From a virus, in the IMG/VR virus record IMGVR_UViG_3300035698_012571, positions 1 to 20,127 of that record: 20,127 nucleotides of DNA; one strand, written 5' to 3'. The notes under the pieces are model-generated. The model worked only from the letters and a program-made list of their open reading frames with translations, made no database searches and had not been told where the DNA came from. A program made the translations under genes and the position numbers. The stretch's first letter is position 1. Each line of letters begins with the position of its first letter. Of this stretch, positions 1-8,442 are shown piece by piece.

Positions 1-202
1 CATTCCCTCTGCCACTATTGTCTGGAGTAATGACCGCTGAGTTTGTTCCTGCTTCCATCTGATACCAGACAATGCCATCGTAGACAGTAGCCGCACCACT
101 CCCCCACCGCCCATACGTCCCTTGAGGATAGATAAGTTTCATCCCCGCATACGACTGTACTGCGAACAGACAAAATATTATTACGGTGTTGAGCCTTCGC
201 AC
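1..202 (-). CDS. Partial exported phage protein (runs off left edge)
   Basis: This frame is open from a GTG at 200-202 to the window edge, giving 67 visible residues. The N-terminus is a textbook Sec signal peptide: basic MRR, hydrophobic VIIFCLFAV, then a QSYA|G cleavage site near residue 19. The mature part begins MKLIYPQGTYGRWGSG and continues with a Tyr/Trp-rich, beta-like stretch; I do not recognise a family. The GTG is chosen because GAGGT sits about six bases upstream on the minus strand and because the whole signal peptide lies upstream of the first ATG (codon 21), which would delete it. It overlaps the end of the preceding fibre gene by 22 bases, in line with operon packing. The exported N-terminus matches its neighbours, so it is probably another virion-surface or cell-surface protein. 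The function is unknown. Confidence 0.6.
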   Translation of the reverse strand, partial: MRRLNTVIIFCLFAVQSYAGMKLIYPQGTYGRWGSGAATVYDGIVWYQMEAGTNSAVITPDNSGRGN

Positions 203-1863
203 GTTGACCTCACTTGATTAGTGTTAGTAAAATCTGAAACGGCTGTAAGATAATATCCAAACTCCTCACCATCCAATAGCGAGTTTGTATTGAAGCTGGA
301 TATATCCTGTAAAGTAGAGGACAGGGCAACAGCGTCATGTATGTTTGTCCACGATCCAAGCCCGCAAGTAACGTCATGTTTAACAAGCTGACACATACCT
401 GTCATACCGCTGGAAACGATTGTGAAGCGGGTAAGCGTACTGTCAGACCGCATTGGATCGAACCAGACAACAACATTATTTGTCCCGCCTACTTCCTGTG
501 CTGAGTCTGACCATAACGACCATGCGTTAGTCTGACCCTGTATAGCAACTATAGCGTCAAGGATGTTTATGCTGTCAACCGTGAGATTACTAGCCACGCT
601 TGCATTGCCAAGGGCTGAAAAATCTTGTTCTGTGATGTTGCCCGTAGCGATAAAGTTATTAGTCAGCGTTAATCCATCACCCTTATTCAGTACCATCATC
701 GGAGTGGAATCTTCTGCAAAAAATAAAACATTACTGCTAACCGATTCCGACCTCCCGCCAATATTTACCGTCCCACCAGAACTTGTGCCAAGAAAAAGCG
801 TGTGCGGATCAGTGCCAGCTGCTTGCACAACAAGATCATTATTGGTAGAAAATAATCCACTTAGACCGCTAATACCAATGTATACACTTCCTCCATTTGC
901 ATAAACCTTTTTAATTGCTGTGACGTTATCAGCCGTTATATCGACGTTAACCACAAGATTGCTTGCCACGTTCATATTGCCAAGTGCCTTTATATCCTGA
1001 AACACTTTATCGCTTGGATCGCTTAAAGATGGCGATGATAAATGGGCATCGTATGTAGCTGAACCGCCATATAAATTAAGAGTAGCTCCAGACCCACCCG
1101 CTCTTATACCGTACATTCTAACACCCAGATATTCTGTACCGCTTGGAACGTAATCATTTAAGAAATGGACATATTGCTCGTATTCTTTTATAGCTGTTTC
1201 AAGGGTTACTATATCCCCCACATATAATACGTTGGTCGTAGTTCCATCAGAGGTTACAATATCCATTCTCGTCTGCACAACTGGATTGCCTGTACCAGAA
1301 TAGTTACCGTGAAAATGTCCAATGTATGAACCAACCCTTAATTGCGAAGCTATGCTATTGGTATAGAACCAATCACCAATAAAGTTTGTACCTTCAGAAA
1401 GGACTGTGGTATTTGTCCAAGCTGACCCTGGCAAGGCAACAATTAACGTAGGTCTACCACCAATGACGGTATGGATGTTTGTTGCGCCAAAGAGTTCTGA
1501 TAATGAGTATGCCCCTAGTCTGGTATCAACTTCTTCGGAAGTAATATATTCCGTAGGATCATATAAACCTGTTGCAAGCCGATAACCATTACTGGCATTC
1601 ATCTGATCAAATATATTAAGGTCTGTAAAAGTATTACTCTTATCTGTATATACTACCGTTGCTGGTAGAACATTTGTTGGGACAGTTCCAATAGTAATAT
1701 CAGAAGCATCAAGAACAGCGTTCGTGACAGGATACCCGCCCATGTCAAGAGGTTCCGTTGCCGGAAAAGAAGACCATGTTGATACGTCCGCAGGATTGTA
1801 AATCTCTGCACAAGCAAAAATAGGCAACATAACGCCTAAAAGAAAACTCAAGTATTTTTTCAT
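181..1863 (-). CDS. Putative tail fibre protein with signal peptide
   Basis: This is a 560-aa protein rich in Asn, Thr, Ser and Gly, as expected for a beta-structured phage fibre. Residues 1-19 form a Sec signal peptide (MKKYLSFLLGVMLPIFACA|E). Residues about 20-55 (WSSFPATEPLDMGGYPVTNAV) look like the docking segment of fibre-type proteins. A 14-residue repeat occurs twice, ALGNMNVASNLVVN near 293-306 and ALGNASVASNLTVD near 417-430, each introducing a beta-rich unit. The C-terminal 110 residues form a distinct Cys-containing domain. AGGAGA lies nine bases before the ATG. The gene is in the fibre/decoration string downstream of the tail hub, so host-surface contact is the likely role. The signal peptide is odd for a cytoplasmically assembled tail part. 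No family is assigned with certainty; it could instead be a secreted surface protein. Confidence 0.6.
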   Translation of the reverse strand: MKKYLSFLLGVMLPIFACAEIYNPADVSTWSSFPATEPLDMGGYPVTNAVLDASDITIGTVPTNVLPATVVYTDKSNTFTDLNIFDQMNASNGYRLATGLYDPTEYITSEEVDTRLGAYSLSELFGATNIHTVIGGRPTLIVALPGSAWTNTTVLSEGTNFIGDWFYTNSIASQLRVGSYIGHFHGNYSGTGNPVVQTRMDIVTSDGTTTNVLYVGDIVTLETAIKEYEQYVHFLNDYVPSGTEYLGVRMYGIRAGGSGATLNLYGGSATYDAHLSSPSLSDPSDKVFQDIKALGNMNVASNLVVNVDITADNVTAIKKVYANGGSVYIGISGLSGLFSTNNDLVVQAAGTDPHTLFLGTSSGGTVNIGGRSESVSSNVLFFAEDSTPMMVLNKGDGLTLTNNFIATGNITEQDFSALGNASVASNLTVDSINILDAIVAIQGQTNAWSLWSDSAQEVGGTNNVVVWFDPMRSDSTLTRFTIVSSGMTGMCQLVKHDVTCGLGSWTNIHDAVALSSTLQDISSFNTNSLLDGEEFGYYLTAVSDFTNTNQVRSTCEGSTP

Positions 1864-1881
1864 AATTCCAATTCTCCTGTA

Positions 1882-2415
1882 TTACCTTTTGAGTTGTACG
1901 CCGACTTTATTGGTAGAAGCATCTGAAATGGCATATACTGAACCTAGTGTGGCATCGGATACTTTGGAGTAACTGCCACCCAAACCATTAATACGAATAC
2001 CCTGATTCGTAACCGCCGGATTATCAAAGCCAAGGTAGATAGCCGCAGAACCGTCATTCACAATATACAATTCATTACGGACAGGATCAATGTAACGCCA
2101 TACAACCGTCCCATCGGTAACATCGTTTGTATAGGAAAGCGTAGGATAACTGGTATCGCTCGTACCCGCACTCACAGCAAACCAGTACCGATCAGAATTG
2201 TTAGTGTACGCTTTCAGGTATGCACCTTCTGAATAGGCTGTAGACGCGACCCAGTTGGTTGTAGTACCTGGATGAATGGAAGGCACAATCAGCTTGGAAG
2301 TTATACCTACAGTGTATCCTTGTGGTTTGTACCCGTTACCTCCGGCAATTACCATGAAGCATACAGCCAGTACCAAAATTGCCATTGCCAAAACGATTGT
2401 CTTTATCTTTTTCAT
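1882..2415 (-). CDS. Exported protein with a CBM5/12-like glycan-binding module
   Basis: This 177-aa protein has an N-terminal hydrophobic signal (residues about 4-24, MKKIKTIVLAMAILVLAVCF...), either a cleaved leader or a membrane anchor. Residues about 54-109 follow the pattern of small chitin-binding-like modules common in phage tail proteins: NWVASTAYSEGAYL, then YWFAVSAGTSDTSYPTLSY, then DGTVVWRYI. These modules bind polysaccharide through exposed aromatics. The last 65 residues (ELYIVNDGSAAIYLGFDNPAVTNQGIR and following) look like a beta-rich domain found next to such modules in virion proteins. The start is supported by GAGGT just upstream. It lies between an Ig-like decoration protein and the long fibre. 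The probable role is attachment to a glycan on the host surface or capsid decoration. The module is recognised by pattern only. Confidence 0.55.
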   Translation of the reverse strand: MKKIKTIVLAMAILVLAVCFMVIAGGNGYKPQGYTVGITSKLIVPSIHPGTTTNWVASTAYSEGAYLKAYTNNSDRYWFAVSAGTSDTSYPTLSYTNDVTDGTVVWRYIDPVRNELYIVNDGSAAIYLGFDNPAVTNQGIRINGLGGSYSKVSDATLGSVYAISDASTNKVGVQLKR

Positions 2416-2438
2416 CTTACCTCTCTTTTTGTTTTATA

Positions 2439-2969
2439 TTATATTGTAATTGCTAGCGCACTACTCGCGTAAACTACACCGTCATTACCGGCCGCACAGA
2501 CGTACCATGTATGTGTAGCTCCGCCGGTCTGATCCGCTTTGACTACAGCCACACCGGAAGCGTTTGTAAGTACCATCAAATGCTCACTTGCTGTTACCTC
2601 TTTCAACTGCGTTCCAGTTGTAACCGTAAAACCTGTACTTGGAGTTGTAGCTGTCTCTCCGCCCTTGGAAGTATCCGAAAGCCAAACCCTGAGAGCCTGT
2701 ACTGAGGCAAGGTTCTCCGCCTTGGCATTTTTCATCTGGATAGTGACCGAAATTGCGTCTGAGGATTCTGCGGCAACTGAAAAGGTCGGATAGCCGATAA
2801 AATTTGCAAGAGCTGTCGTAAGGTCTGCTGTGGCAATAGCATCGGCCATATCAACAACTACTGTAGGCAAGCCAAGGCTGTTGAGCCTGTCCATGAGTAT
2901 AAGGATTCTATTCTGAGCGTCCTTAACGAACGTATATCCGGCTGTTACTGTCGTTGTTACTAAACTCAT
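2439..2969 (-). CDS. Putative virion decoration protein, Ig-like domain
   Basis: This 176-aa protein, unlike its neighbours, has no signal peptide (MSLVTTTVTAGYTFVKDAQN...). Residues about 65-176 (FSVAAESSDAISVTIQMKNA..., VQALRVWLSDT, ...SEHLMVLTNASGVAVV, ...THTWYVCAAGNDGVVYASS) match the pattern of Ig-like beta-sandwich decoration domains on phage heads and tails: a VWLSD strand, an 'L(V/T)NASGVA' turn and a YV-x-A closing strand. GGAG precedes the ATG by nine bases, and the gene begins four bases after the preceding stop. It is probably a non-essential surface decoration or head-fibre protein. The absence of a leader makes it a useful internal contrast with its secreted-looking neighbours. 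The call is by pattern, not by a database match. Confidence 0.5.
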   Translation of the reverse strand: MSLVTTTVTAGYTFVKDAQNRILILMDRLNSLGLPTVVVDMADAIATADLTTALANFIGYPTFSVAAESSDAISVTIQMKNAKAENLASVQALRVWLSDTSKGGETATTPSTGFTVTTGTQLKEVTASEHLMVLTNASGVAVVKADQTGGATHTWYVCAAGNDGVVYASSALAITI

Positions 2970-2973
2970 GTTG

Positions 2974-3615
2974 TTATTCTCCTATCCAACTCATTGAAAA
3001 TACAGTATATGGTGCATTAAGACTCCTTGCGGCTCCACAATTATGCAAAATATAAACATCCACATAATCATTTGTTGTAAGATCAAGAATATTGAAAGCT
3101 CTAGCTGTAATACTATTTGCTGTTCTGGTCGATACAAAGTTTCTACCAACACTGGGAAGGTTGGCCACTCCGTTAGTATATAATGCTAATTGTATATATT
3201 TATCGTCATTAAATGAAATACCCCTTGTATTGGAAAAGGATACATACCGTCCGTTTTTAGGCGGAGTATATCGGAAAAGAACAGGATCATATCCGCCCCC
3301 AATATCGCTAATTTCTGTTCCAGCGGTTAATTTAGTTGCTGTTGCAGAAGCAACAGCCTGATTTGTTGCCGCGACAGCTCGAAATGAAGGCGGCTTATTA
3401 AGCGTTACGCCTTCCAAGGTAATAATATTATCTATATTCGTTATACTGTAAGTAGCAACATTCCAGTTGGAAGTAGCCGGATTTGTGACTTTATCTTCAA
3501 CAGCTTCTGCTATCCATAGATCAATTAGTCTTTTCTGAGACGGAGTAAAGGGAGGTCCGGCATTAACCAGCCCGCACACCATAACCAGAATAATTGTTAA
3601 ACCCAGTCGTTTCAT
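2974..3615 (-). CDS. Exported C1q/TNF-like jelly-roll protein
   Basis: This 213-aa protein has a Sec signal peptide (MKRLGLTIILVMVCGLVNA|G). From about residue 77 to the end it follows the C1q-like jelly-roll pattern: PPSFRAVA and ATATKL, then EISDIGGGYD, then FRYTPPKNGRYVSFS (the 'aP..G.Y.F' strand), QLALYTNGV, a NILDLTTNDYVDVYI strand (usually 'L..GD.V.v') and the closing TVFSMSWIG. C1q-like heads trimerise and act as receptor-binding tips in many phages. The start codon overlaps the stop of the upstream 141-aa gene by four bases (ATGA), indicating translational coupling. The likely role is a fibre head or small receptor-binding protein. The fold assignment is fairly secure; the export signal on it is unexpected. 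Confidence 0.65.
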   Translation of the reverse strand: MKRLGLTIILVMVCGLVNAGPPFTPSQKRLIDLWIAEAVEDKVTNPATSNWNVATYSITNIDNIITLEGVTLNKPPSFRAVAATNQAVASATATKLTAGTEISDIGGGYDPVLFRYTPPKNGRYVSFSNTRGISFNDDKYIQLALYTNGVANLPSVGRNFVSTRTANSITARAFNILDLTTNDYVDVYILHNCGAARSLNAPYTVFSMSWIGE

Positions 3616-4037
3616 TTCTTCTTCCGTTTCTTATCTTTCTTTTTGTCCTTGTAGATATTGTAAACAAAATTGGTTGTCTTGTGATTGATCTTAGCTATCG
3701 TATCAAGTATCGCCTGCCCCTCGGTTGTCATTTGAAAAACATCGTCGCTCATGCTCTGCCAAGAAATCTCTGTTATCGCCCCAAGTTCGCTTATGTTCTT
3801 TGCTCCATCAACCCATACCGCAACTGTACCAGATCCTACAGCGTTTGTTTTTATTCCCGAGAGAGTTGTCCCGCCGCAGGAAGCCTTGCCGTCCTGATAA
3901 GAAATATAATCACCATGCGTGATAATATTCCCGTTACCCTTCTGCCAGATAAGAGACTCATCGGCATTTGCGATCAGAAACGCACACCCCAAAAGTGCCA
4001 CGATATATGCGATAATAAAAATAGGTCCTTTTTTCAT
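3612..4037 (-). CDS. Exported hypothetical protein with polybasic C-terminal tail
   Basis: This 141-aa protein is not recognised. Residues 1-25 are a signal peptide or anchor (MKKGPIFIIAYIVALLGCAF...ANA|D); the LLGC inside it is only a weak lipobox. The body has a beta-like part (SLIWQKGNGNIITHGDYISY) followed by 'ISWQSMSDDVFQMTTEGQ', a helical segment and a striking tail, KDKKKDKKRKKK, in which ten of the last twelve residues are Lys or Arg. The tail could contact nucleic acid or anionic surface polymers. AAGGAG lies five bases before the ATG; the gene starts nine bases after the spike gene and its stop overlaps the next start. The function is unknown; a small accessory to the spike or fibre is plausible from position alone. 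Confidence 0.55.
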   Translation of the reverse strand: MKKGPIFIIAYIVALLGCAFLIANADESLIWQKGNGNIITHGDYISYQDGKASCGGTTLSGIKTNAVGSGTVAVWVDGAKNISELGAITEISWQSMSDDVFQMTTEGQAILDTIAKINHKTTNFVYNIYKDKKKDKKRKKK

Positions 4038-4046
4038 ATTTTCTCC

Positions 4047-5036
4047 TTATGGGAATACCTGTCCACCAGTTGTCTCAAATTTGTCAGCCGCCGCACCAGT
4101 TGGATATGACGCTGGTGCTGTACTGGAATTTATACCAGCTATTCCTGCGTCCCTTGCCGCAACTCCGTAATGAGGTTGTGTAGAAAGATTCGTGCATGAA
4201 AGAATACCTAGATGACCTAGATTATCTGCCTCATACCCATACAATCCACCTATAACAATACACGTTTTTGTTTCCATTGCACCACCATGTAATGTTCTGA
4301 AACCTGTACCAAAATTTGTTCCTGTATTCCATCCAAAACAATATAAGAATCGTCCAAATGAGCTACACTTCTCCATATCGAAAACACCGCCATTTACACT
4401 AGAGAAAGTTCCTTTAGCGGCAATTCCTTTAACCTCAAAATCACAAGCATTGTCTTTGAATCTCATAACATCAACATCATTGGTCAATAAGGTTCCATCT
4501 ATGAATACAGTTTGATTTGTAGATTGAAATGTATTCGTCCATCCCAAAACCCTATATTTTCCGCCACCATAAAACCCATCGAACGTATAAGGCACTGTAG
4601 AATTTGTGTAGGTTCCTGCTCCAAACTGGAAGGTCAGAGTTTGGTCTATTGGAATATACTTACCAGCCGCATCAATAAGAGCTTGATTCTCAACGTCTGT
4701 ATTTGAATTGGTAAGGTTTATGGTCTCGCTTTTCTGAGGGGTCATATCTATTGTGTTGACTGTGAGTTTTGTAATACTCTGCGTCGGGCAGACTACGAGA
4801 AAAGGATATGCACCGGAAGTGTCAAGGATCAAACTTATACCGTCAAAAAGTTTGTTGGTCCCGCTCGTACAGTTGGTAGTGAAATATGATTTTGTAATCA
4901 AATCCTCTAACTGCGCTCCTGTTTTCAGTCCGGTCTCTCCGTCAAACTTATAACCTCGAACAAAGTTATCAGCCGCCAATACCGTAACGGCCGCAACCGA
5001 CAGGACAAATAAAATTACCGCAAGTTTCTCTTTCAT
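4047..5036 (-). CDS. Putative tail spike, beta-helix-like, with signal peptide
   Basis: This 329-aa protein starts with a Sec signal peptide (MKEKLAVILFVLSVAAVTVLA|A). The central region, about residues 125-270, has the signature of right-handed beta-helix spikes: FQFGAGTYTN, then a GFYGGGKYRVLGW turn, VFIDGTL, and short repeating strands such as VMRFKDNACDFEVKGI, GGVFDMEKCSSFGRFL and TKTCIVIGGLYG. Such proteins bind or cut surface polysaccharide; no catalytic residues can be assigned here. The start is supported by a purine-rich GAAGGAAGAAGG region formed by the end of the tail-hub gene, two bases away. It lies directly after the tail hub, the usual place for a podoviral spike. It could equally be a non-enzymatic fibre. 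The exported leader is again unusual for a virion protein. Confidence 0.55.
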   Translation of the reverse strand: MKEKLAVILFVLSVAAVTVLAADNFVRGYKFDGETGLKTGAQLEDLITKSYFTTNCTSGTNKLFDGISLILDTSGAYPFLVVCPTQSITKLTVNTIDMTPQKSETINLTNSNTDVENQALIDAAGKYIPIDQTLTFQFGAGTYTNSTVPYTFDGFYGGGKYRVLGWTNTFQSTNQTVFIDGTLLTNDVDVMRFKDNACDFEVKGIAAKGTFSSVNGGVFDMEKCSSFGRFLYCFGWNTGTNFGTGFRTLHGGAMETKTCIVIGGLYGYEADNLGHLGILSCTNLSTQPHYGVAARDAGIAGINSSTAPASYPTGAAADKFETTGGQVFP

Positions 5037-5038
5037 AA

Positions 5039-6973
5039 TTAGCCTTCTTCCTTCTTGGCAAATAGATTCTGTTGAGCCAAAGACAAGATACTACTGATTT
5101 TCAACCGCCCTTGGTTGTTCTGTATCCGCACAGAATATTCAGTATTACGAGCAGAGCGGGGGATGAACCTCAATGCGTGACGGGTATCAAGATCAACGTA
5201 CACACCGTCATCATCAACGTACATTCCAGCGTTCGGTATAAACAGCGAATTGTCTTCCCGATACGGAGTATGGTAATCAAGATTTGCGTTCGTCTGTACC
5301 CAGTCGGCATTATTATTTACATCGTATTTCACTTGGGAATATTCTGTATCGGCAAAAACGTCCACAACTGTATCAAAATCCTTGGTCTCATATTGAACCG
5401 TTATCTTGGGATTCTGATGTTTGTAACTAATCATGCACCGCCCCCACCGTTTCGGACTGGCCTCATCACCGTGTATGTAGAATCTTGTCCATATATCAGA
5501 TGCTATCTGGAATAAAACGGCCTGATCCGTCTGTTCTTCCCAAAAATCAGTATCGGTAAGATCTTCACCAATATTCTCAACCAAGCATTTGTAGACCTTA
5601 CTGCTACCATCCCATGCGTGTTTACCAACCTCATACCGCTTAGAATTGTCGTAGATAGGCACATCAACTGAAATATCCTCGCTATCAAACCATGATTCCG
5701 TAAACATTAATTTCATAGCCCCATCACTATTCAGGAAATACAACTTATCTTCTTCGACAAAAAACTCTACTGGGGTCATAAGTTCGCTTTTCCATACTGA
5801 AACCCATGCACCATTACCGCCCGCAGCTTCCAGATCGTAAACCAGCAACTCGTTGTTGACAGTCGAATTTTCTGTTGGAACGGCAAAAATAAAGTAATTC
5901 CTGTAAGCTATCGCGCAAGCCGCACTCGCATATTTCCAGTTGATACGGTCTATCAACGGCTGAATCGGCGCAGAAAGCGGTATATCACGCCCCAATACTT
6001 CCCCTTGCTGAGTGCGTTCAATGGTCTCTATTGAGCCGTAGGAAAGAAAGGCTATCTGCTCACCGGCAACAGCATAAGCCAGCCGGCCGACAAGCCCTTT
6101 GGTCTTGGAAATCGTGTCTATACTGACATAATCCACTAACTCGGAACCTGTAACAACATAGGAATTTGCACCTTTCAACAGGTAAGTAGATGCGTTCTTA
6201 AAGCATACCGCATAATCGTCCCTGAACTGAACAATATTAACGAGTCTGTTGTAATCACCCTTATTGATACCGAAAAGCTGATATGTATAATCGTATGTAT
6301 CGAAATCAAGAGAATCGGAAGCATATATATCGTCGTCCTCAAAAGGCATGAGCCGCCCAAACATATACGCGCCAGCCTTCGTCTGCGGTATTCTGTTCGT
6401 TGTACCAGGGCTTGTAAACTCTTGGAAGCCGGTTTCTTCGTCCGCCCCGTCCCAATACAGGGGGTCGTGTATAACGTCAGGAGTGCCCTTAGTGTAGCGA
6501 AACATGACGAGCTTGTTATTACCCTGTGTGAAGGTTACTGTCTCATCTACGCCAATCTCAACGCCGGAAGGAAGGGCTATACCGTAGACGTTCCCTTTAT
6601 CGTGAACAAAGATCGTCCCATTCGTAACAACTAACTGCCTACTGTACTCGTCGGCAAGAAATCGGAAGAAGGTCATGCCCTGCAAACCAATCCATAATTC
6701 TCCGGCAAAGCTGAATGGAAACCAAAAACCAGTATGTGTAGCATCATTATACCGCACATTGTCTTCGTTAAACCAAAAACCCTGATTATAGGCCGCCGAA
6801 TTGAGCTTGAACGCCCTACGAAACCCGAGCCGCGTCTCCGCATTGCCACCCCGAACAACCATATTCTCGCTGTAACGGTACTCTGTTGGACCGAGATTAT
6901 CACCCACAAGGCGCATGCCACCGGAAAAGTCGGTCTGTCCGTCAACAACTTGGTATCTTCTATCTGATCTCAT
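5039..6973 (-). CDS. Tail hub / stabilisation protein with inserted chitin-binding-like module
   Basis: This 644-aa protein is typical in length and opening for podoviral tail-hub or tubular-B-like proteins: FSGGM at 16-20, then NMVVRGGNAETRLGFR at about 37-52, the 'NM..R.G....R.G' motif of tail proteins that sit beneath the connector. Repeated strand-turn units from 90 to 430 suggest a beta-propeller or beta-barrel hub. Residues about 441-480 (YDNSKRYEVGKHAWDGSSKV, YKCLV, then DFWEEQ) form a compact CBM5/12-like module, implying that the hub itself may touch host or environmental glycan. It follows the connector gene by three bases and has only a weak ribosome site, so translation is probably coupled. 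It has no signal peptide. The general tail role is likely; the exact homologue is uncertain. Confidence 0.7.
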   Translation of the reverse strand: MRSDRRYQVVDGQTDFSGGMRLVGDNLGPTEYRYSENMVVRGGNAETRLGFRRAFKLNSAAYNQGFWFNEDNVRYNDATHTGFWFPFSFAGELWIGLQGMTFFRFLADEYSRQLVVTNGTIFVHDKGNVYGIALPSGVEIGVDETVTFTQGNNKLVMFRYTKGTPDVIHDPLYWDGADEETGFQEFTSPGTTNRIPQTKAGAYMFGRLMPFEDDDIYASDSLDFDTYDYTYQLFGINKGDYNRLVNIVQFRDDYAVCFKNASTYLLKGANSYVVTGSELVDYVSIDTISKTKGLVGRLAYAVAGEQIAFLSYGSIETIERTQQGEVLGRDIPLSAPIQPLIDRINWKYASAACAIAYRNYFIFAVPTENSTVNNELLVYDLEAAGGNGAWVSVWKSELMTPVEFFVEEDKLYFLNSDGAMKLMFTESWFDSEDISVDVPIYDNSKRYEVGKHAWDGSSKVYKCLVENIGEDLTDTDFWEEQTDQAVLFQIASDIWTRFYIHGDEASPKRWGRCMISYKHQNPKITVQYETKDFDTVVDVFADTEYSQVKYDVNNNADWVQTNANLDYHTPYREDNSLFIPNAGMYVDDDGVYVDLDTRHALRFIPRSARNTEYSVRIQNNQGRLKISSILSLAQQNLFAKKEEG

Positions 6974-6976
6974 TCG

Positions 6977-7702
6977 TTACCATTCGTCCATATCACCATA
7001 CATGGGGTCAGCCGGATAAGCCTCATTGCCCCTGGCCTGTTGCCTCTCAATCTTGTCTTTCGCAACCTTAAACAGTCCAGTCCAGTCACCCTTCGCAGTC
7101 TGTCCGTCCCAAACCCGTAATTCATCTGCTATATAAGCAATAATGGCCGAATCAGCATGATCTATCGGCCAAGAAAGAACCCGGTAATCAGTCGGTGTAG
7201 TGGTAGGAGCAAGTGGATCGTAAGCCGCATCTATAACAGCCGGAACAAATCGTATCTGAGCCAGAATCTTGTATTTGGCAATAGCGTCGGCCTTACTGAC
7301 AATGATCCGTCTATGCCCGCTACTATCATCAGGGTAAGGATCAAATCTCCCACTGGAAACCTCAACACCGTTAATCGCCGCATTTATATCGCTCTGAGGA
7401 TAAACTATCGTGTCATCATTATCGGTATCCGTAGCATCAACAGAACGTACCGCCCGCACAGTATCCACAACCGATTCAAAAACAATAATTCCTGTCGCAA
7501 CCGTGTAACTACTAACATAAGTCGCATTATCGGTATCAAAAACAGGTACTTTGGTATTGTCCCAAGGGTATAAATCGAAAAGGGTCTTGCCACATTTACG
7601 GTATTTGGCAATACCTTCATTGATAACATTGTTCTGGATAGGGTCTCTTTCGAGTCCAAGTCCGTCACTTACTGCGTCCTGAATAATCTCCCATACGGTC
7701 AT
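6977..7702 (-). CDS. Head-tail connector / tail adaptor (tubular-A-like)
   Basis: This 241-aa protein has the size, position and helical ends expected of podoviral head-to-tail adaptors. An N-terminal helical region (VWEIIQDAVSDGLGLE, then NEGIAKYRKCGKTLFDLYPW) is followed by a beta insertion with 'VRAVRSV' and 'FDPYPDDSSGHRRIIVS'. A C-terminal helical bundle (SAIIAYIADELRV, KVAKDKIERQQARG) ends the protein. Such proteins dock on the portal ring and receive the tail hub, which is encoded three bases downstream. AGAGGAAG precedes the ATG by about six bases. It lacks a signal peptide, like the other core morphogenesis proteins here. The assignment rests on synteny (capsid, small protein, adaptor, hub) and fold style rather than on a unique motif. 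Confidence 0.6.
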   Translation of the reverse strand: MTVWEIIQDAVSDGLGLERDPIQNNVINEGIAKYRKCGKTLFDLYPWDNTKVPVFDTDNATYVSSYTVATGIIVFESVVDTVRAVRSVDATDTDNDDTIVYPQSDINAAINGVEVSSGRFDPYPDDSSGHRRIIVSKADAIAKYKILAQIRFVPAVIDAAYDPLAPTTTPTDYRVLSWPIDHADSAIIAYIADELRVWDGQTAKGDWTGLFKVAKDKIERQQARGNEAYPADPMYGDMDEW

Positions 7703-7778
7703 AGCGTCTTCCTCTTTGCCTTAATAACGACCCCTTTGGAATAAACCGCCGGGGCCGTGTCCTTAACGCTGGAGACGC

Positions 7779-8402
7779 TTATCGGACAATTCGATACATT
7801 CCACCCAACACCATAGCACCGCCGGAAGCAGGAACAGCTATGTGAACAGGCATATTACGTTTTCCTGAGAAAACATACTTGTGGTCTGTCTGTGCAGTAC
7901 CCGAAAGGCAAGGGAACGTAACAATATCTGTAGTATCAACAAAATACACCAGATCGTCCGCCGAGCAGGTAATAGACGTATCAAGACTCCATTGAGTCCA
8001 GTTAGTAGTCGTATTGGCCTGAACCAACGCGCCCAATCCCGCCAACTGCCAGCCGCTCGTACCATTGTAAATCAGAATAGAGTCGGCTGCGGCAAGTGTT
8101 ACACCGTCCAGCGTATTACTCGAATCTGTATGAATGAGTATATTGGTTGTCCCCGCAACAGCCGAATCAGCCGAAGTTCTGAGCGACGGTTTATATATAC
8201 TCATATTCACGTTTGTCGAGCAGGTAACATACATCGTCTCGTCAACGACATAACCGTTTCCGTTCGGGATAGTGAAAGCCATTGCCTCACTTGTACCCGT
8301 ATCCTGAAACGTACCTACTGCATAATCATTCAGCCCTGCACATACAAGCCCCGCAAGTCCCAAGACTACGAATAGGCTTAATATTGTCTTCCTTACTTTC
8401 AT
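7779..8402 (-). CDS. Exported beta-rich protein next to the capsid gene
   Basis: This 207-aa protein is not assigned to a family. Residues 1-22 form a clear Sec signal peptide (MKVRKTILSLFVVLGLAGLV-CA|GLND). The mature part is rich in Thr, Ser, Asn and short hydrophobic strands (AMAFTIPNGNGYVVDETMYV, LVYFVDTTDIVTFPCL, VFSGKRNMPVHIAVP), with a GGMYRIVR end, suggesting a beta sandwich. The gene lies immediately after the major capsid gene, where podoviruses often encode head decoration or cement proteins, and is separated from it by a strong hairpin. GAGGT is spaced eight to nine bases before the ATG. Possible roles are capsid decoration or a secreted accessory. The combination of capsid-adjacent location and export signal is the notable point. 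Confidence 0.6.
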   Translation of the reverse strand: MKVRKTILSLFVVLGLAGLVCAGLNDYAVGTFQDTGTSEAMAFTIPNGNGYVVDETMYVTCSTNVNMSIYKPSLRTSADSAVAGTTNILIHTDSSNTLDGVTLAAADSILIYNGTSGWQLAGLGALVQANTTTNWTQWSLDTSITCSADDLVYFVDTTDIVTFPCLSGTAQTDHKYVFSGKRNMPVHIAVPASGGAMVLGGMYRIVR

Positions 8403-8442
8403 GTTGTTTTACCTCGTTTAATGTTAATTTTTAAGGTGTGAA

